Notes: generated by a model not told the origin, from the sequence alone. 64,000 nt of DNA from Staphylococcus hominis subsp. hominis (GCF_002901845.1 NZ_PPQE01000028.1:140286-204285), one strand, 5' to 3'; shown: positions 26,522 to 37,627, counted from the first letter of the stretch. Numbers and translations are program-made.

Positions 26522-27394
26522 ATGTTAAAATCTAAATTTGGTAAATCATTAGTAGCGAGTGTCATTATTGGTGCCAGTGTAATCGGATATTCCGCCCAAC
26601 ATCAAGAGGCTAAAGCTGTAGAAACCAACTATTATTATGACGGTATACAAAGAGGCTCATATCAGGCGTATTTAAAAGCGAAAAAAATTAGTAACAGAAG
26701 TATTTCAATCCAACGCTATCCAAATGCCTCACAAAATAATTTAAAGGCGATTGGTCGTGTATCTAATTTAAACGGCTGGAAAAAAGGCTCTCGTGATGCA
26801 TCTGTAAGAAAACAAGATTCTATGGGAACAGGAACAGTGATTGGGGCACATACATTTGTAACAAATGCACACGTGATCGATGATCAATATGGTCGTGCAG
26901 CGGCTCCGAAATATATTAAATTTCAAATGAATCGTGATGGAAGTCGTATGCCATATGTTTTCCAAGCAACAGAAGTGATTAAAGTACCACAATATGATAT
27001 TGCAGTGGTTCACACAAAACAAAATATGTCTAAATATGTGAAACCAGTTAAAATTGCAACGGATTCAGAGATTAAACAATTGAAATTCAATTCGCCACTT
27101 TATTCATTAGGATATCCATGGCAATATAACGACAACACAAAAGCCTATTTTAATAAACTTCGTGTAACTCAATTTTCAACAAATGGTACCGAGATTCAAA
27201 CGAAAGATATTTTTAGATCAGGCGCTTCAGGCTCGCCAATGTTAAATAGTACATTTACAAAAATGTATGGCTTAAGAACATATGGATATAACTTAATGGG
27301 TGGTTCAACGGATGCTTATGCTAAACAAGAAATGTCTGGTGGCGAATCGTTTAAAGGATATGCTGGTCGTTTCGTACGTCAACATATTAAGTAA
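26522..27394 (+). CDS. Secreted trypsin-like serine protease (V8/Spl family, S1B)
   Basis: A 290-aa exported protease related to staphylococcal V8, Spl and exfoliative toxin proteins. The N-terminal signal peptide (KSLVASVIIGASVIGYSAQ) probably ends near AKA-VE (residue 33). The catalytic triad is visible as His117 (TNAHVIDD), Asp159 (QYDIAVV) and Ser236 (RSGASGSPM). The long stretch before the protease core (residues 34-100) may be a propeptide or an N-terminal extension. Cleavage specificity cannot be read with certainty, though many relatives cut after Glu. A terminator follows. An AAAGCAGGGG ribosome site precedes the ATG. Confidence 0.9.
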   Translation: MLKSKFGKSLVASVIIGASVIGYSAQHQEAKAVETNYYYDGIQRGSYQAYLKAKKISNRSISIQRYPNASQNNLKAIGRVSNLNGWKKGSRDASVRKQDSMGTGTVIGAHTFVTNAHVIDDQYGRAAAPKYIKFQMNRDGSRMPYVFQATEVIKVPQYDIAVVHTKQNMSKYVKPVKIATDSEIKQLKFNSPLYSLGYPWQYNDNTKAYFNKLRVTQFSTNGTEIQTKDIFRSGASGSPMLNSTFTKMYGLRTYGYNLMGGSTDAYAKQEMSGGESFKGYAGRFVRQHIK

Positions 27395-27403
27395 TTGATA
27401 TAA

Positions 27404-27443
27404 AAAAAGTACATGCTTTAGATAATGAAGTGTGTACTTTTTC
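27404..27443 (+). terminator. Terminator after the serine protease
   Basis: A 10-bp stem AAAAAGTACA / TGTACTTTTT (27404-27413 with 27433-27442) has a 19-nt loop. Confidence 0.8.
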
Positions 27444-27515
27444 ATAACGACATACAGAGTCTGTTTAATATTGTCAGTTGAATATATATTTTTTATTTTA
27501 AAAGGAGCGAAATAA

Positions 27516-28439
27516 ATGAAGAAACATTACTTAGCTATCGGCGCAATAACGGCGACAACTTTACTTGCAGGTTGTGATTTAGGAGATATGATTGGGCTCA
27601 ATAATTCTAGTGAAAAATCAGAACATACTACATCACAAAGTAACCAATCATCAAATAAAAACACTTCAGATAATCATAAAAATAATACCCAACAAGATAG
27701 TAATAAAAGTTCAAATGATAGCAATCAACGAGAGAATAAAACAAATAGTAATATCGACAACTTATCTCAAGCTGAAAAAGTAGCGTTAGCTTTAAATGAT
27801 CCTTCAGTGTCAGACTATGCTATTACTGCAAATGAATTAAGAAATCATTCATATTTTGCGAATTATAACGGTGGCGGCGAACAAAAAAGTATAGATACGT
27901 ATCAATTAGAAGCATTAGACAATGGAGTAGAGGGTGCACCAAGTAATATGAAATTCTATGCTACTCAGCCTGCTAAAGGCTCATTTTCTACGCTTATTGG
28001 AGTAGGAGGCGATAGGGTTACAATTATCGCAACCCAAAGTCCAGGCACATACAGTCAATTTGTAAATTCACAAACAGGTCATGAATTAGATCTCCATACC
28101 TTACTTGAGAAATACGGTGAGAATTCTAATTATAAGGAGATTGTGAATCAAATCGTTTTTACTAATGGAAAAACATATACTGATTCAAACAATACAACTA
28201 GTGAATCATCTTCATCTACTGAAAAAGTAACACGTGCAAATGTCATTGATAAGGTAGAAGATTATGAAGGTCATCAATTAGATACTGATACGTACACATA
28301 TAAAGAACCAGAACAAGATGAAAACGGAGATTGGGGCTTCTCAATTTTAGATGAAAATGGAGATTTAGTTGGCTCATATATCGTTACTTCTGACGGTGTA
28401 GTAACAAAATATGATGAACATGGAGATCCAATTGATTAA
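27516..28439 (+). CDS. Staphylococcal lipoprotein, paralogue of the gene at 34193
   Basis: A 307-aa lipoprotein with lipobox LLAGC (Cys about residue 20), then a Ser/Asn/Gln-rich linker to about residue 80 and a folded domain. The domain shares a clear pattern with the lipoprotein at 34193-35059: LS..EKVALAL near residue 85, APSNMKFY, STLIGVGGDRV, and the tail DENGDWGFSILDENGDLVGSY. The function of this staphylococcal family is unknown. The ribosome site is AAAGGAG. It has its own terminator, which overlaps the end of the convergent WYL gene. Confidence 0.85.
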   Translation: MKKHYLAIGAITATTLLAGCDLGDMIGLNNSSEKSEHTTSQSNQSSNKNTSDNHKNNTQQDSNKSSNDSNQRENKTNSNIDNLSQAEKVALALNDPSVSDYAITANELRNHSYFANYNGGGEQKSIDTYQLEALDNGVEGAPSNMKFYATQPAKGSFSTLIGVGGDRVTIIATQSPGTYSQFVNSQTGHELDLHTLLEKYGENSNYKEIVNQIVFTNGKTYTDSNNTTSESSSSTEKVTRANVIDKVEDYEGHQLDTDTYTYKEPEQDENGDWGFSILDENGDLVGSYIVTSDGVVTKYDEHGDPID

Positions 28440-28447
28440 TAAAAAGG

Positions 28448-28480
28448 AACAGCTGATTTTAATGGTCAGCTGTTGTTTTC
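28448..28480 (+). terminator. Terminator after the lipoprotein gene
   Basis: A perfect 9-bp stem AACAGCTGA / TCAGCTGTT (28448-28456, 28466-28474) is followed by GTTTTC. It overlaps the stop of the minus-strand gene. Confidence 0.75.
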
Positions 28481-29341
28481 TGTGTAAGTACGTTTAATTT
28501 CATCTAAACGCTCAATAAAACTATCGATATATGATTCTGGAGCAATAATTTTTGCTAGAGGAGCAAGTTGATAAGCAATATAATAAGCATCAAATCGCGT
28601 GCAATTTACCCATGCCAAAATGGTGTCTTCATTACGGGAAACAATCTCTTTAATTGAAAATTGTTGTTTAAATTGATTCCAAATGGTTGTACTCATTTCA
28701 AATAATACTGCATTATTCGCGAAGTCTTTAGAAAATTTTGTATCTAGAACGTGTAAGGATGATATCGATTTCAAAGAAACAGTATGTATTTTATGTTGAA
28801 ATTCGTAAGTAAACCAATAATCATAATGCATATACAAAATAGATAATGGTTTAATAGTTATTTTGTTATGATCTACTTCAATACGCACTCTATGTTTATT
28901 GACGATGGCTTTTTGAAGATCCATTAATAGTTTTCCAGGAAGTAAATCATCACGTACTTTGAATTGATGTAACATCGTCATCAAAATATGTTTATCTTCT
29001 ATTCTGACAGACGACAGCGCATTTAAGAAAAATTTGTAAATATCGTAATGAAGAATAGGTGTGAGACTTTGTAACTTAATGAGTAAACTTAGTACACCAA
29101 GACTTTGTTTGTTCGTAGTATCATGTGTGAGTTCATAACCGCCTAATTGATAATTATAGACGATTTTAGTATGATTGCTTCTCCAAAAATGACTTTCATA
29201 AAAAAATGTATTAATTGTATTAATATCACGTTGAATAGATTTTTTGCTGACATTTGTAAAGCGATCTAAGTCTTCTTGAGTAACAACATGACCATTTAAT
29301 AATAATGTCAACATATTAAGTATACGTGTTGCTTTATCCAA
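28466..29341 (-). CDS. HTH and WYL-domain transcriptional regulator
   Basis: A 291-aa DNA-binding protein. Residues 1-60 form a DeoR/HTH_11-type winged helix (KATRILNMLTLLLNGHVVTQEDLDRFTNVSKKSIQRDI). A WYL-type ligand domain occupies about residues 140-215 (RVRIEVDHNKITIKPLSILYMHYDYWFTYEF), though the motif residues are partly changed, followed by a WCX-like C-terminal part. WYL regulators often sense nucleotides or control stress functions. The start is TTG at 29341 behind AAAAGGGAG; no ATG has comparable spacing. The target is unknown; it is convergent with the lipoprotein gene. Confidence 0.85.
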   Translation of the reverse strand: MDKATRILNMLTLLLNGHVVTQEDLDRFTNVSKKSIQRDINTINTFFYESHFWRSNHTKIVYNYQLGGYELTHDTTNKQSLGVLSLLIKLQSLTPILHYDIYKFFLNALSSVRIEDKHILMTMLHQFKVRDDLLPGKLLMDLQKAIVNKHRVRIEVDHNKITIKPLSILYMHYDYWFTYEFQHKIHTVSLKSISSLHVLDTKFSKDFANNAVLFEMSTTIWNQFKQQFSIKEIVSRNEDTILAWVNCTRFDAYYIAYQLAPLAKIIAPESYIDSFIERLDEIKRTYTENNS

Positions 29342-29459
29342 AGATATATCTCCCTTTTATTAAAGTGAAAAAGTTTTTAAAAATAATTATATAGCTTGTA
29401 ATAGAGTTTGTTACTATATAATTTGACAAAATATTAATAGTTAAACATTGATTTTAACA

Positions 29460-30314
29460 TTAATATTGAATGGATAAAGAATGGTGAGACCGTAATAATG
29501 CATAAACTGTATCTAACGATGGGGTAGAAAGGTGATGTGTTCTAGCCTTACGATAAATAAAACCTTGAATTGCTTCTACTTCAAGGGGCTGATGATTCAT
29601 CACATCATAATACATACTTGTCCCCATATGATCTGGATAACCAGCATAGATATGCATAATATCTGCAACAATCGTGTCAGGCAATGTAATACCTTCTGCT
29701 ATAGCGACTTGTTTACCTTCTTCTAATAAGCGCGTGCATAATTGATAGACTTCCGAAATTTTTAAAATTTGTGCAGTATTGCCACCTAATGCAGTAATTG
29801 AATTAATACCAAGATTGACAAGTAATTTATACCAAATCGTTGTTTCTATGTGATCTTCTAATATAAGTTCTATTTTAGTATATTCTAAATAGCGTTTAAG
29901 TTGTTCAGTCCGATGATCATGCTGAATATGCAAACGGGAATCTCTGAAATGGGTCACTTCATCGTCTTTTTTCTGTCCACTAATATAGACCACAGCTTGG
30001 TAGACATGTTTAAATGGTAAAGTTGAACGCAAACCATATCCATTTTGAGCTAAGATAATAGTTGTCTCATCATGAGTAAGACGGTTTAAGTCTGGAACTA
30101 AAGATTCAAGTTGATGCGTTTTGACTGCCACAATAATAACATCGAAGGAGTTAGTCATAGACTTAATATCTTTAACAATGACATGTTGATTTGCAGGTTG
30201 AAAGTGAATGGACTTATTTGTTCTTCCAAGTAATGTGATATGAGGTAATACTTGTTGTAATTCGTAGGCAATCGTCGTACCTACAGCGCCTGGTCCAATA
30301 ATCGCAATACGCAT
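29460..30314 (-). CDS. panE: 2-dehydropantoate 2-reductase
   Basis: A 284-aa NADPH-dependent reductase that turns ketopantoate into pantoate for coenzyme A synthesis. The N-terminal Rossmann motif IAIIGPGAVGTTIAYEL (residues 3-19), the VKTHQ segment near residue 65 and AQNGYG near 90 are typical. The catalytic Lys lies in TIWYKLLVNLGINSITALGGNT near residue 165. It is divergent from panB with only 82 bases between them, so both directions probably share one control region. The start follows AAAGGAAAG. Confidence 0.92.
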   Translation of the reverse strand: MRIAIIGPGAVGTTIAYELQQVLPHITLLGRTNKSIHFQPANQHVIVKDIKSMTNSFDVIIVAVKTHQLESLVPDLNRLTHDETTIILAQNGYGLRSTLPFKHVYQAVVYISGQKKDDEVTHFRDSRLHIQHDHRTEQLKRYLEYTKIELILEDHIETTIWYKLLVNLGINSITALGGNTAQILKISEVYQLCTRLLEEGKQVAIAEGITLPDTIVADIMHIYAGYPDHMGTSMYYDVMNHQPLEVEAIQGFIYRKARTHHLSTPSLDTVYALLRSHHSLSIQY

Positions 30315-30396
30315 TTATAACTTTCCTTTCTTTAAAATATTACATATAATTATACGTGATATTATTGAGATAATGTTATAGGAGATCGATAAAATA

Positions 30397-32059
<1,663 letters not shown>

Positions 32060-32064
32060 AGAAA

Positions 32065-32448
32065 ATGATTAGAACAATGATGAATAGTAAAATTCATAGA
32101 GCACGTGTCACAGAATCCAATTTAAATTATGTAGGAAGTATTACGATCGATGCCGATATTTTAGATGCGGTTGATATTCTTCCAAATGAAAAGGTTGCTA
32201 TCGTCAATAATAATAATGGGGCACGTTTTGAAACATATGTGATTGCAGGCGAACGTGGCAGTGGGAAAATTTGTCTAAACGGCGCTGCCTCTCGCTTAGT
32301 AGAAGTCGATGATATAGTTATTATTATGACTTATGTACAGTTGGACGAACGTGAATTAATCGATCATGCACCTAAAGTCGCGATTATGAACGAGAATAAT
32401 GAAATTGTTCAAATGATACATGAAAAAGAAAATACAATAATTAAGTAA
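32065..32448 (+). CDS. panD: Aspartate 1-decarboxylase (pro-enzyme)
   Basis: A pyruvoyl enzyme that makes beta-alanine from aspartate for PanC. The 127-aa pro-enzyme cleaves itself at Gly24-Ser25 ([10 protein letters not shown]), which is intact. The catalytic Tyr57-region motif [17 protein letters not shown] is present. It starts five bases after the panC stop and completes the panBCD operon, so the cell should make pantothenate from oxoisovalerate and aspartate. Confidence 0.96.
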   Translation: MIRTMMNSKIHRARVTESNLNYVGSITIDADILDAVDILPNEKVAIVNNNNGARFETYVIAGERGSGKICLNGAASRLVEVDDIVIIMTYVQLDERELIDHAPKVAIMNENNEIVQMIHEKENTIIK

Positions 32449-32597
32449 TTAAGAGTGCAGGTAGGCTAAAAAATTTGTACTTATTATTTAAAAAATTCTT
32501 TATTTCTCTTTAATAAACTATTACAAAATGTTAAAAATAAATTAATACATAATATTTTAAACAATTATTTTGTAATTTGTTATAAAGGAAGTACATA

Positions 32598-33194
32598 ATG
32601 TATTTTAAGAAACTAACTATTTTAATATTGTCTTCTAGTTTTTTGTTAGCCTCGTGTGAAGATATTAATATTAACGTTGTTCAAGATGACAAAAGTGATA
32701 ACTCTAACATTTCAAAGCAGCAACATCAAACGCAACAACAATATAATAATCGAAATCAGCAACAACGAAATAAAACAATCACTCTGGATAAGGCGAGAGC
32801 AATTGCGAGTGATGAACTTAATGCAAATGGTAGTTTTTATACAACTGAAGATTTGATTTATAGAAAAGATAAAAGTAATGCTAATCAAGCATTTTTTGAA
32901 ACACCATTGTTTGGAATCAATAGTTCTGTTAAACAGCATGTTATGATTAACAGAAACAATGGAAAAATAATTGAAAAAGATGGAGGGCCACCATCACAAG
33001 ATGGTCCGATACGTTCTGAAAATGGAAAAGTTGAGTATCAAGTTTATAATCAGCTAGTTAAATATTACAATAATTATGTATATAGATCGGGAGATCCAGT
33101 TTACCATTATGCTGATAAGCCAGTAACAGTTGAGCAATATAATGAAGTCAGTAAGCTAGTTTGGGAGTATATTGATCAACAATTACACTCATAA
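32598..33194 (+). CDS. Hypothetical lipoprotein
   Basis: A 198-aa lipoprotein with lipobox LLASC (Cys near residue 20), a Gln/Asn-rich linker (about 35-60) and a small domain starting TITLDKARAIASDELNANG, reminiscent of PepSY-like folds, with VMINRNNGKII as a second strand pair. The function is unknown. AAAGGAAG precedes the ATG. It is followed by a bidirectional terminator shared with the carboxypeptidase gene. Confidence 0.78.
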   Translation: MYFKKLTILILSSSFLLASCEDININVVQDDKSDNSNISKQQHQTQQQYNNRNQQQRNKTITLDKARAIASDELNANGSFYTTEDLIYRKDKSNANQAFFETPLFGINSSVKQHVMINRNNGKIIEKDGGPPSQDGPIRSENGKVEYQVYNQLVKYYNNYVYRSGDPVYHYADKPVTVEQYNEVSKLVWEYIDQQLHS

Positions 33195-33244
33195 TAACTC
33201 AATAAATTAAAGTTAGACCAACGTGAAACATTTAGATGCATATA

Positions 33245-33283
33245 AAAAAACCATGAGTGAGCCTTATCTACTCATGGTTTTTT
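33245..33283. terminator. Bidirectional terminator
   Basis: A perfect 14-bp stem AAAAAACCATGAGT / ACTCATGGTTTTTT serves both the + lipoprotein and the convergent minus-strand gene. Confidence 0.9.
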
Positions 33284-33307
33284 GTAATAAGTTTCTTGAT
33301 GAATCAA

Positions 33308-33988
33308 TTATTTTAATCCTACATATTCTTCTAATGTTTTACCGGATTGATATACTTTGGTTGCAGTATCTTTTCCTAAATAACGTAAATGCCATGGTTC
33401 GTATTGATAACCAGTAATTTTTTCTTTTCCTTTAGGATATCTCACAATAAAGCCGTATTTATGGGCGTTTTTCGCAATCCATTGACCTTCTTTTGTTTTT
33501 CCGAAACTTGCATATAAGTTTTTATCTGAATTAACGCCACCGATGTCAAATGTAAGACCTGTTTGATGTTCTGAGTAGCCAGGACGTGCGCTATACTTAT
33601 CTGCAGCTTTTTTACCATCACGTGCAACGTAGCGATTGTATAGTTGTACTTGAGTAGGATAACTTCTGTAACCACTCATTTTGTATAATTGAATGCCATC
33701 TTTTTGTGCAGCACTAAATAATTGTTGTAAAGCTTGTTGGGCTTTTGGATCTTCACCAGGATTATAATTTGAAGGAAGACCGATATCTTTGTTTACAATT
33801 AAGACACCATCGACATACGTACGACCGTTTTTAATGACTTTTGTATGTCTTTGTTGATTGTCATCACTTTTATTAGGTTGAGATGTTTGTTTAGTATTAT
33901 TTTCATTTTTACCATTATTATCATTACTATGTGAGCAAGCTGAAAGTAATAAAGCGCTTGTTATTAAGATTGCAGAGAATTTTTTCAT
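33308..33988 (-). CDS. LdcB/VanY-type D,D- or L,D-carboxypeptidase lipoprotein
   Basis: A 226-aa surface lipoprotein (lipobox LLSAC, Cys18) with a low-complexity linker to about residue 48 and an M15B peptidase domain. Zinc ligands are visible as His141 and Asp148 (SEHQTGLTFDIG) and His200 (EPWHLRYLG). It trims the terminal D-alanine from peptidoglycan stem peptides. The length and lipoprotein anchor match staphylococcal homologues often annotated as D-alanyl-D-alanine carboxypeptidase. The exact peptide preference is not readable. Confidence 0.92.
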   Translation of the reverse strand: MKKFSAILITSALLLSACSHSNDNNGKNENNTKQTSQPNKSDDNQQRHTKVIKNGRTYVDGVLIVNKDIGLPSNYNPGEDPKAQQALQQLFSAAQKDGIQLYKMSGYRSYPTQVQLYNRYVARDGKKAADKYSARPGYSEHQTGLTFDIGGVNSDKNLYASFGKTKEGQWIAKNAHKYGFIVRYPKGKEKITGYQYEPWHLRYLGKDTATKVYQSGKTLEEYVGLK

Positions 33989-34192
33989 GCTTAAACTCCT
34001 TTAAATTTTAATTGCTATAAACAATAATGAAACATTGTACACAGTGTAACATAGTTTTTTAATTATATAAGACACAACTTTTATGAAAAAGTGGTATTTT
34101 AACAAAATTTATATTTATCTTCCCCTTCAAATAATGTATAAATAATGTATAGTATATTAATAAAATGAGAAGAATGTATGAGGGGCCAATAG

Positions 34193-35059
34193 ATGAAAAA
34201 AATTTTATTTTTGGGTAGTATCATGATGATGTTATTAGCTGCTTGTAGTACGCATGAATCTTCAAAAGAAGATCATAAATCAAAATCAAATCAAAATAAC
34301 GTTCAAAAAGCTAAAAAGAACGAATCAGATAAAAAAGATGAAACGTCATCGACCAATACGTCTAAATTATCCACGAAAGAACGATTAGCATTAGCATTCT
34401 GTATTGATGGTGTCGATCAATATACATTGACTAAAAATGAAATTCTAACTGGAATTTATGAATATAGATTACCTACGGGCAAACATAATTATAAATTAGT
34501 TGATTTTACATTAGTTAAAATGAAACAACCAGTAAAACATGCACCAAAACATATGCAGTTCTTTACGGTTTATCCAGATAAAAGTACCTATCAAGCGCTA
34601 ATTGGAGTTAATAAAGATACAGTTTATGTAGGACGTATGCAAAAAGGTACATTGGATTATAACGATTTACTTGATAAAGGAAAAGAAGCTAGTTTAGAAG
34701 AAGTATATAAACATAATAAAGCTTTACCAGAACTTATAAGTAAAATGCATATTTCAAACGCGTTACCTGATAGTGCTAATGATAAAGGGAATCCGTTAGC
34801 TTCAAATGATTTAGAAAAATCTGGTAGTGTCAATACACGTTATCGTAACGAAGTGTATCAATTAATTTCTGATTTTGATGAAGTAGAATTAAAAAAATCA
34901 GGTTATTTATGGGATGATGTGAAAATGACAGATCATAATGGGAATTGGATTGTGAATTATCGTAACAAAAAAGGTGAAATTCTAGGCACTTATAGAACAA
35001 AACATGGAAAGATTCAAAAGTTAGATGAAAAAGGTAACATTGTAAAAGAAGAAAAATAA
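34193..35059 (+). CDS. Staphylococcal lipoprotein, paralogue of the gene at 27516
   Basis: A 288-aa lipoprotein with lipobox LLAAC (Cys18), a Lys/Ser-rich linker and the same domain pattern as the protein at 27516-28439: LSTKERLALAF, APKHMQFFTVYPDKS, QALIGVNKDTVYVG and the tail DHNGNWIVNYRNKKGEILGTY. Identity appears low but the order of motifs is collinear. The function is unknown. The ATG follows GAGGGGCCAATAG. A terminator follows. Confidence 0.83.
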   Translation: MKKILFLGSIMMMLLAACSTHESSKEDHKSKSNQNNVQKAKKNESDKKDETSSTNTSKLSTKERLALAFCIDGVDQYTLTKNEILTGIYEYRLPTGKHNYKLVDFTLVKMKQPVKHAPKHMQFFTVYPDKSTYQALIGVNKDTVYVGRMQKGTLDYNDLLDKGKEASLEEVYKHNKALPELISKMHISNALPDSANDKGNPLASNDLEKSGSVNTRYRNEVYQLISDFDEVELKKSGYLWDDVKMTDHNGNWIVNYRNKKGEILGTYRTKHGKIQKLDEKGNIVKEEK

Positions 35060-35072
35060 ATTATCGTTTAAT

Positions 35073-35119
35073 AAAACGTTGTGAGAGGATTAAATTAAAT
35101 CTTGTCATAACGTTTTTCT
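35073..35119 (+). terminator. Terminator after the lipoprotein
   Basis: A 12-bp stem with one mismatch (35073-35084 with 35105-35116) is followed by T residues. Confidence 0.75.
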
Positions 35120-35123
35120 TATT

Positions 35124-35627
35124 TTAGCAGTACAATCAAACGCTGTATCAGTTAGAAAAGTGATTAAAGGAGCACCATGGAATATTGTGATTTTTTCAAT
35201 TGGTATGTATTTAGTGGTCTTTGGATTGAAGAACGTTGGTATTATAAGTATGTTAGGACAGATATTTTCAGCAATATCCAATCATGGACTGTGTACAAAT
35301 ATCATGATTGTAGGTTTCATCTCGGCTATATTATCTTATATGATGAATAATTTATCGACCGTGCTCATTGATGCGATTGTTATTCGTCAATCACAAGCAG
35401 CGCATATACTTAAAGAAGATATGATTTATGCTAATGTGATTGGATCTGATTTAGGCCCTAAGATTACACCTATTGGTTCTTTAGCAACACTATTATGGCT
35501 TTATGTCTTATCACAAAAGGCAATTAAAATATCGTGGGGCATTTATTTTAAAAAAGGTATTGTCATAATGGTTCCAGTCTTATTTATGACTTTATTAGTA
35601 TTATATATTACATTACAGCTCTTATAA
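35124..35627 (+). pseudogene. arsB: arsB remnant (C-terminal third of arsenite efflux pump)
   Basis: The open frame begins without a ribosome site in the middle of an ArsB sequence: [25 protein letters not shown], then [16 protein letters not shown] and [28 protein letters not shown], which are hallmark ArsB blocks, and the normal C-terminus. About 165 of the usual 430 codons remain; the N-terminal two thirds are missing. It directly follows the terminator of the lipoprotein gene, so the deletion fused unrelated DNA to this point. A GTG at 35160 could start a 155-aa peptide, but it would not be a working pump. Confidence 0.9.
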
Positions 35628-35660
35628 AAAAGCCAAAAATCAAAAGATTTATGGCTTTTA
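35628..35660 (+). terminator. Terminator behind the arsB remnant
   Basis: AAAAGCCA...TGGCTTTT stem (14 bp, one mismatch) immediately follows the stop codon. Confidence 0.7.
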
Positions 35661-35688
35661 ATCATTTAAGTGACGATAAAATATAATA

Positions 35689-35853
35689 TCACCGCGATAA
35701 CTTTTTCTGAATAAGGCATTGACGATCAATATCTAGCATGATATTCGTAGGGATATCATGAAGTATGTCATGTTTAATAGTAAATATTGCATAGTCTTCT
35801 TTGAAATAACAGTAAGTGATGTCATTTAATAAATTGTTATAAAAATTGTAATC
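35689..35853 (-). pseudogene. Unidentified gene remnant
   Basis: The minus strand is open for 54 codons and ends DIDRQCLIQKKLSR with a stop. The composition (LLNDITYCYFKEDYAIFT, KHDILHDIP) looks protein-like, but there is no start codon or ribosome site and a stop lies just upstream. It probably is the 3' end of a lost gene. I do not recognise the family. Confidence 0.4.
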
Positions 35854-35931
35854 TTATCATTTACTTATAAATAAGGTATGATAATAAATATATTTTATAT
35901 TCAAAGTTCATATAAAAAAGGATGGGATACT

Positions 35932-37326
35932 ATGGAACAAAAGAAAGAAGGGAAATTTAAATTAAAGACGCCACATACTTATGCAATATTAATGTTTATT
36001 ATTCTAGTTGCTTGGCTTATGACATATATTATTCCAGCAGGAGAATATGTTAGAGAAAAGAAAAATGGACAAACATTAGTGGTGTCAGGTACATATCACA
36101 CTATTTCGTCAGAACACATTAATTTTTTAAATATTTTTAGAGCAATTCCAGAAGGACTTATAAGTGGAGGCGAAATTGTATTTTATGTATTTTTAGTAGG
36201 TGGTGCATTTGGGATTGTGCATAAAACAGGTGCATTTGAAAATGGCGTCAATAAAGCTATGAGAACATTAGGAAGAGCGAATTTTTTAATGATTCCTTTA
36301 ACTATGACGGCTTTTTCAATTTTAGGTTTTACGATTGGTTTGGCAGAAGAAACGATTATTTTTGTTCCAATTGGTATTATTATTGCACGAACATTAGGAT
36401 ATGATGCATTGACAGGAGCAGCTATGGTGATTTTAGGGGCCGCGAGTGGGTTTAGTGGAGGAATGTTAAATCCATTTACAGTAGGGGTTGCTCAAACTGT
36501 TGCGGAACTTCCGATGTTCTCTGGTTGGGGGCTTCGTACCATCATATATCTCCTTATACTAGCAACTGCTATTACAACTGTCATGGTCTATGCAAATAAA
36601 GTCAAACAAGATAAGACGAAGAGTATTGTATATCATTTAGAACAAGAAGAAGGACTTATTCAACAAGATATTGAATATCAACACTTTAGTAAAAAACAAG
36701 CAGGTAGTTTAATCATTATTATGGCCACAATAATATTTAATGTTTTTGGTATTTTTAAATTCGGATGGGGCTTTAATGAAATGAGTGCCAATTTTTTACT
36801 TGCAGGTATTTTAGCTGGATTTATAGGTGGGCTTGGTTTCAATGGAACATTTGATGCCTTAGTTGAAGGAATGCAAAATATTCTATTTGGCGCGATGATT
36901 GTTGGATTTGCAAAAGGAATTATCGTTTTATTAGAGAATGGAAAAATTATTGATACTATTGTTCATGGAATGACGACGTTACTAACAGATGTACCCTCAT
37001 CTTTAGTCATTATCGCAATGTTCATATTGCAATTTATGCTTAACTTTTTTATCCCATCAGGATCAGGTCAAGCTTTAACGACTATGCCATTGATGGTGCC
37101 TATTTCAGATTTACTTCACATTAATCGACAATTGACAGTGCTTGCCTTCCAATATGGTGATGCAATCAGTAATATTCTATTTCCTACATCAGCAATTTTA
37201 ATGGGAGCCCTAGCTGTAGGTAAAATTTCTTATACGGAATGGGTAAAGTTTGTATGGAAACCTATATTAATATGGATAATGATATGTAGCGTTGCTATGT
37301 CTATTGCTTTAGTTATAGGTTATTAA
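35932..37326 (+). CDS. YfcC-family (DcuC-like) carrier
   Basis: A 464-aa membrane carrier with about 12 hydrophobic segments and the signature features of the YfcC/ArcD-like C4-dicarboxylate carrier family: SSxHINFLNIFRAIPEGL, GFTIGLAEETIIFVPIG, ASGFSGGMLNPFTVGVAQ and FFIPSGSGQALTTMPLM. Members move amino acids or dicarboxylates; the substrate is not certain. ATG 35932 follows AAAAAGGATGGG; the frame continues 18 codons upstream without support. Confidence 0.85.
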   Translation: MEQKKEGKFKLKTPHTYAILMFIILVAWLMTYIIPAGEYVREKKNGQTLVVSGTYHTISSEHINFLNIFRAIPEGLISGGEIVFYVFLVGGAFGIVHKTGAFENGVNKAMRTLGRANFLMIPLTMTAFSILGFTIGLAEETIIFVPIGIIIARTLGYDALTGAAMVILGAASGFSGGMLNPFTVGVAQTVAELPMFSGWGLRTIIYLLILATAITTVMVYANKVKQDKTKSIVYHLEQEEGLIQQDIEYQHFSKKQAGSLIIIMATIIFNVFGIFKFGWGFNEMSANFLLAGILAGFIGGLGFNGTFDALVEGMQNILFGAMIVGFAKGIIVLLENGKIIDTIVHGMTTLLTDVPSSLVIIAMFILQFMLNFFIPSGSGQALTTMPLMVPISDLLHINRQLTVLAFQYGDAISNILFPTSAILMGALAVGKISYTEWVKFVWKPILIWIMICSVAMSIALVIGY

Positions 37327-37535
37327 GGAAAATATACACCTAAGGTAGACTAACGTTTGTCTGAAGGTAGTGAGAAGGGCGTCTTAAAAAGATATAAAAG
37401 TAAAGGTATTAAATAATGTCTCCCTTTAGGATACTTGTTTTAATCATTAAAGATCGTTTATAGCCTTAGTAAATAAAATATATAAATTGTTCTTCAGTGC
37501 TACTATTTATGGCAGAAAGGAGTAAAGTTAAAACT
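37327..37535. other. Intergenic region without recognised feature
   Basis: AT-rich; I find no supported frame, hairpin terminator or operator here. Confidence 0.4.
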
Positions 37536-37553
37536 TTGTTCAAAAGTTCACAA
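37536..37553. promoter_or_regulatory. Rex-like operator candidate
   Basis: TTGTTCAAAAGTTCACAA agrees with the Rex box TTGTGAAWWWWTTCACAA at 15 of 18 positions, with one perfect half. It lies 75-92 bases before the butA-like gene, whose product would oxidise NADH, so redox control by Rex makes sense. Inference from consensus. Confidence 0.45.
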
Positions 37554-37627
37554 ACTTTTCATGGTATTTTACATACAAAGTGCTAACATAATAATTGAAA
37601 GTTATATTACTTTAAGAGGTGTAGTAA

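Noticed and set aside
33223-33417. Plus-strand frame over the carboxypeptidase end
   Set aside because: It is antisense to the clear M15B peptidase gene and runs through its terminator.
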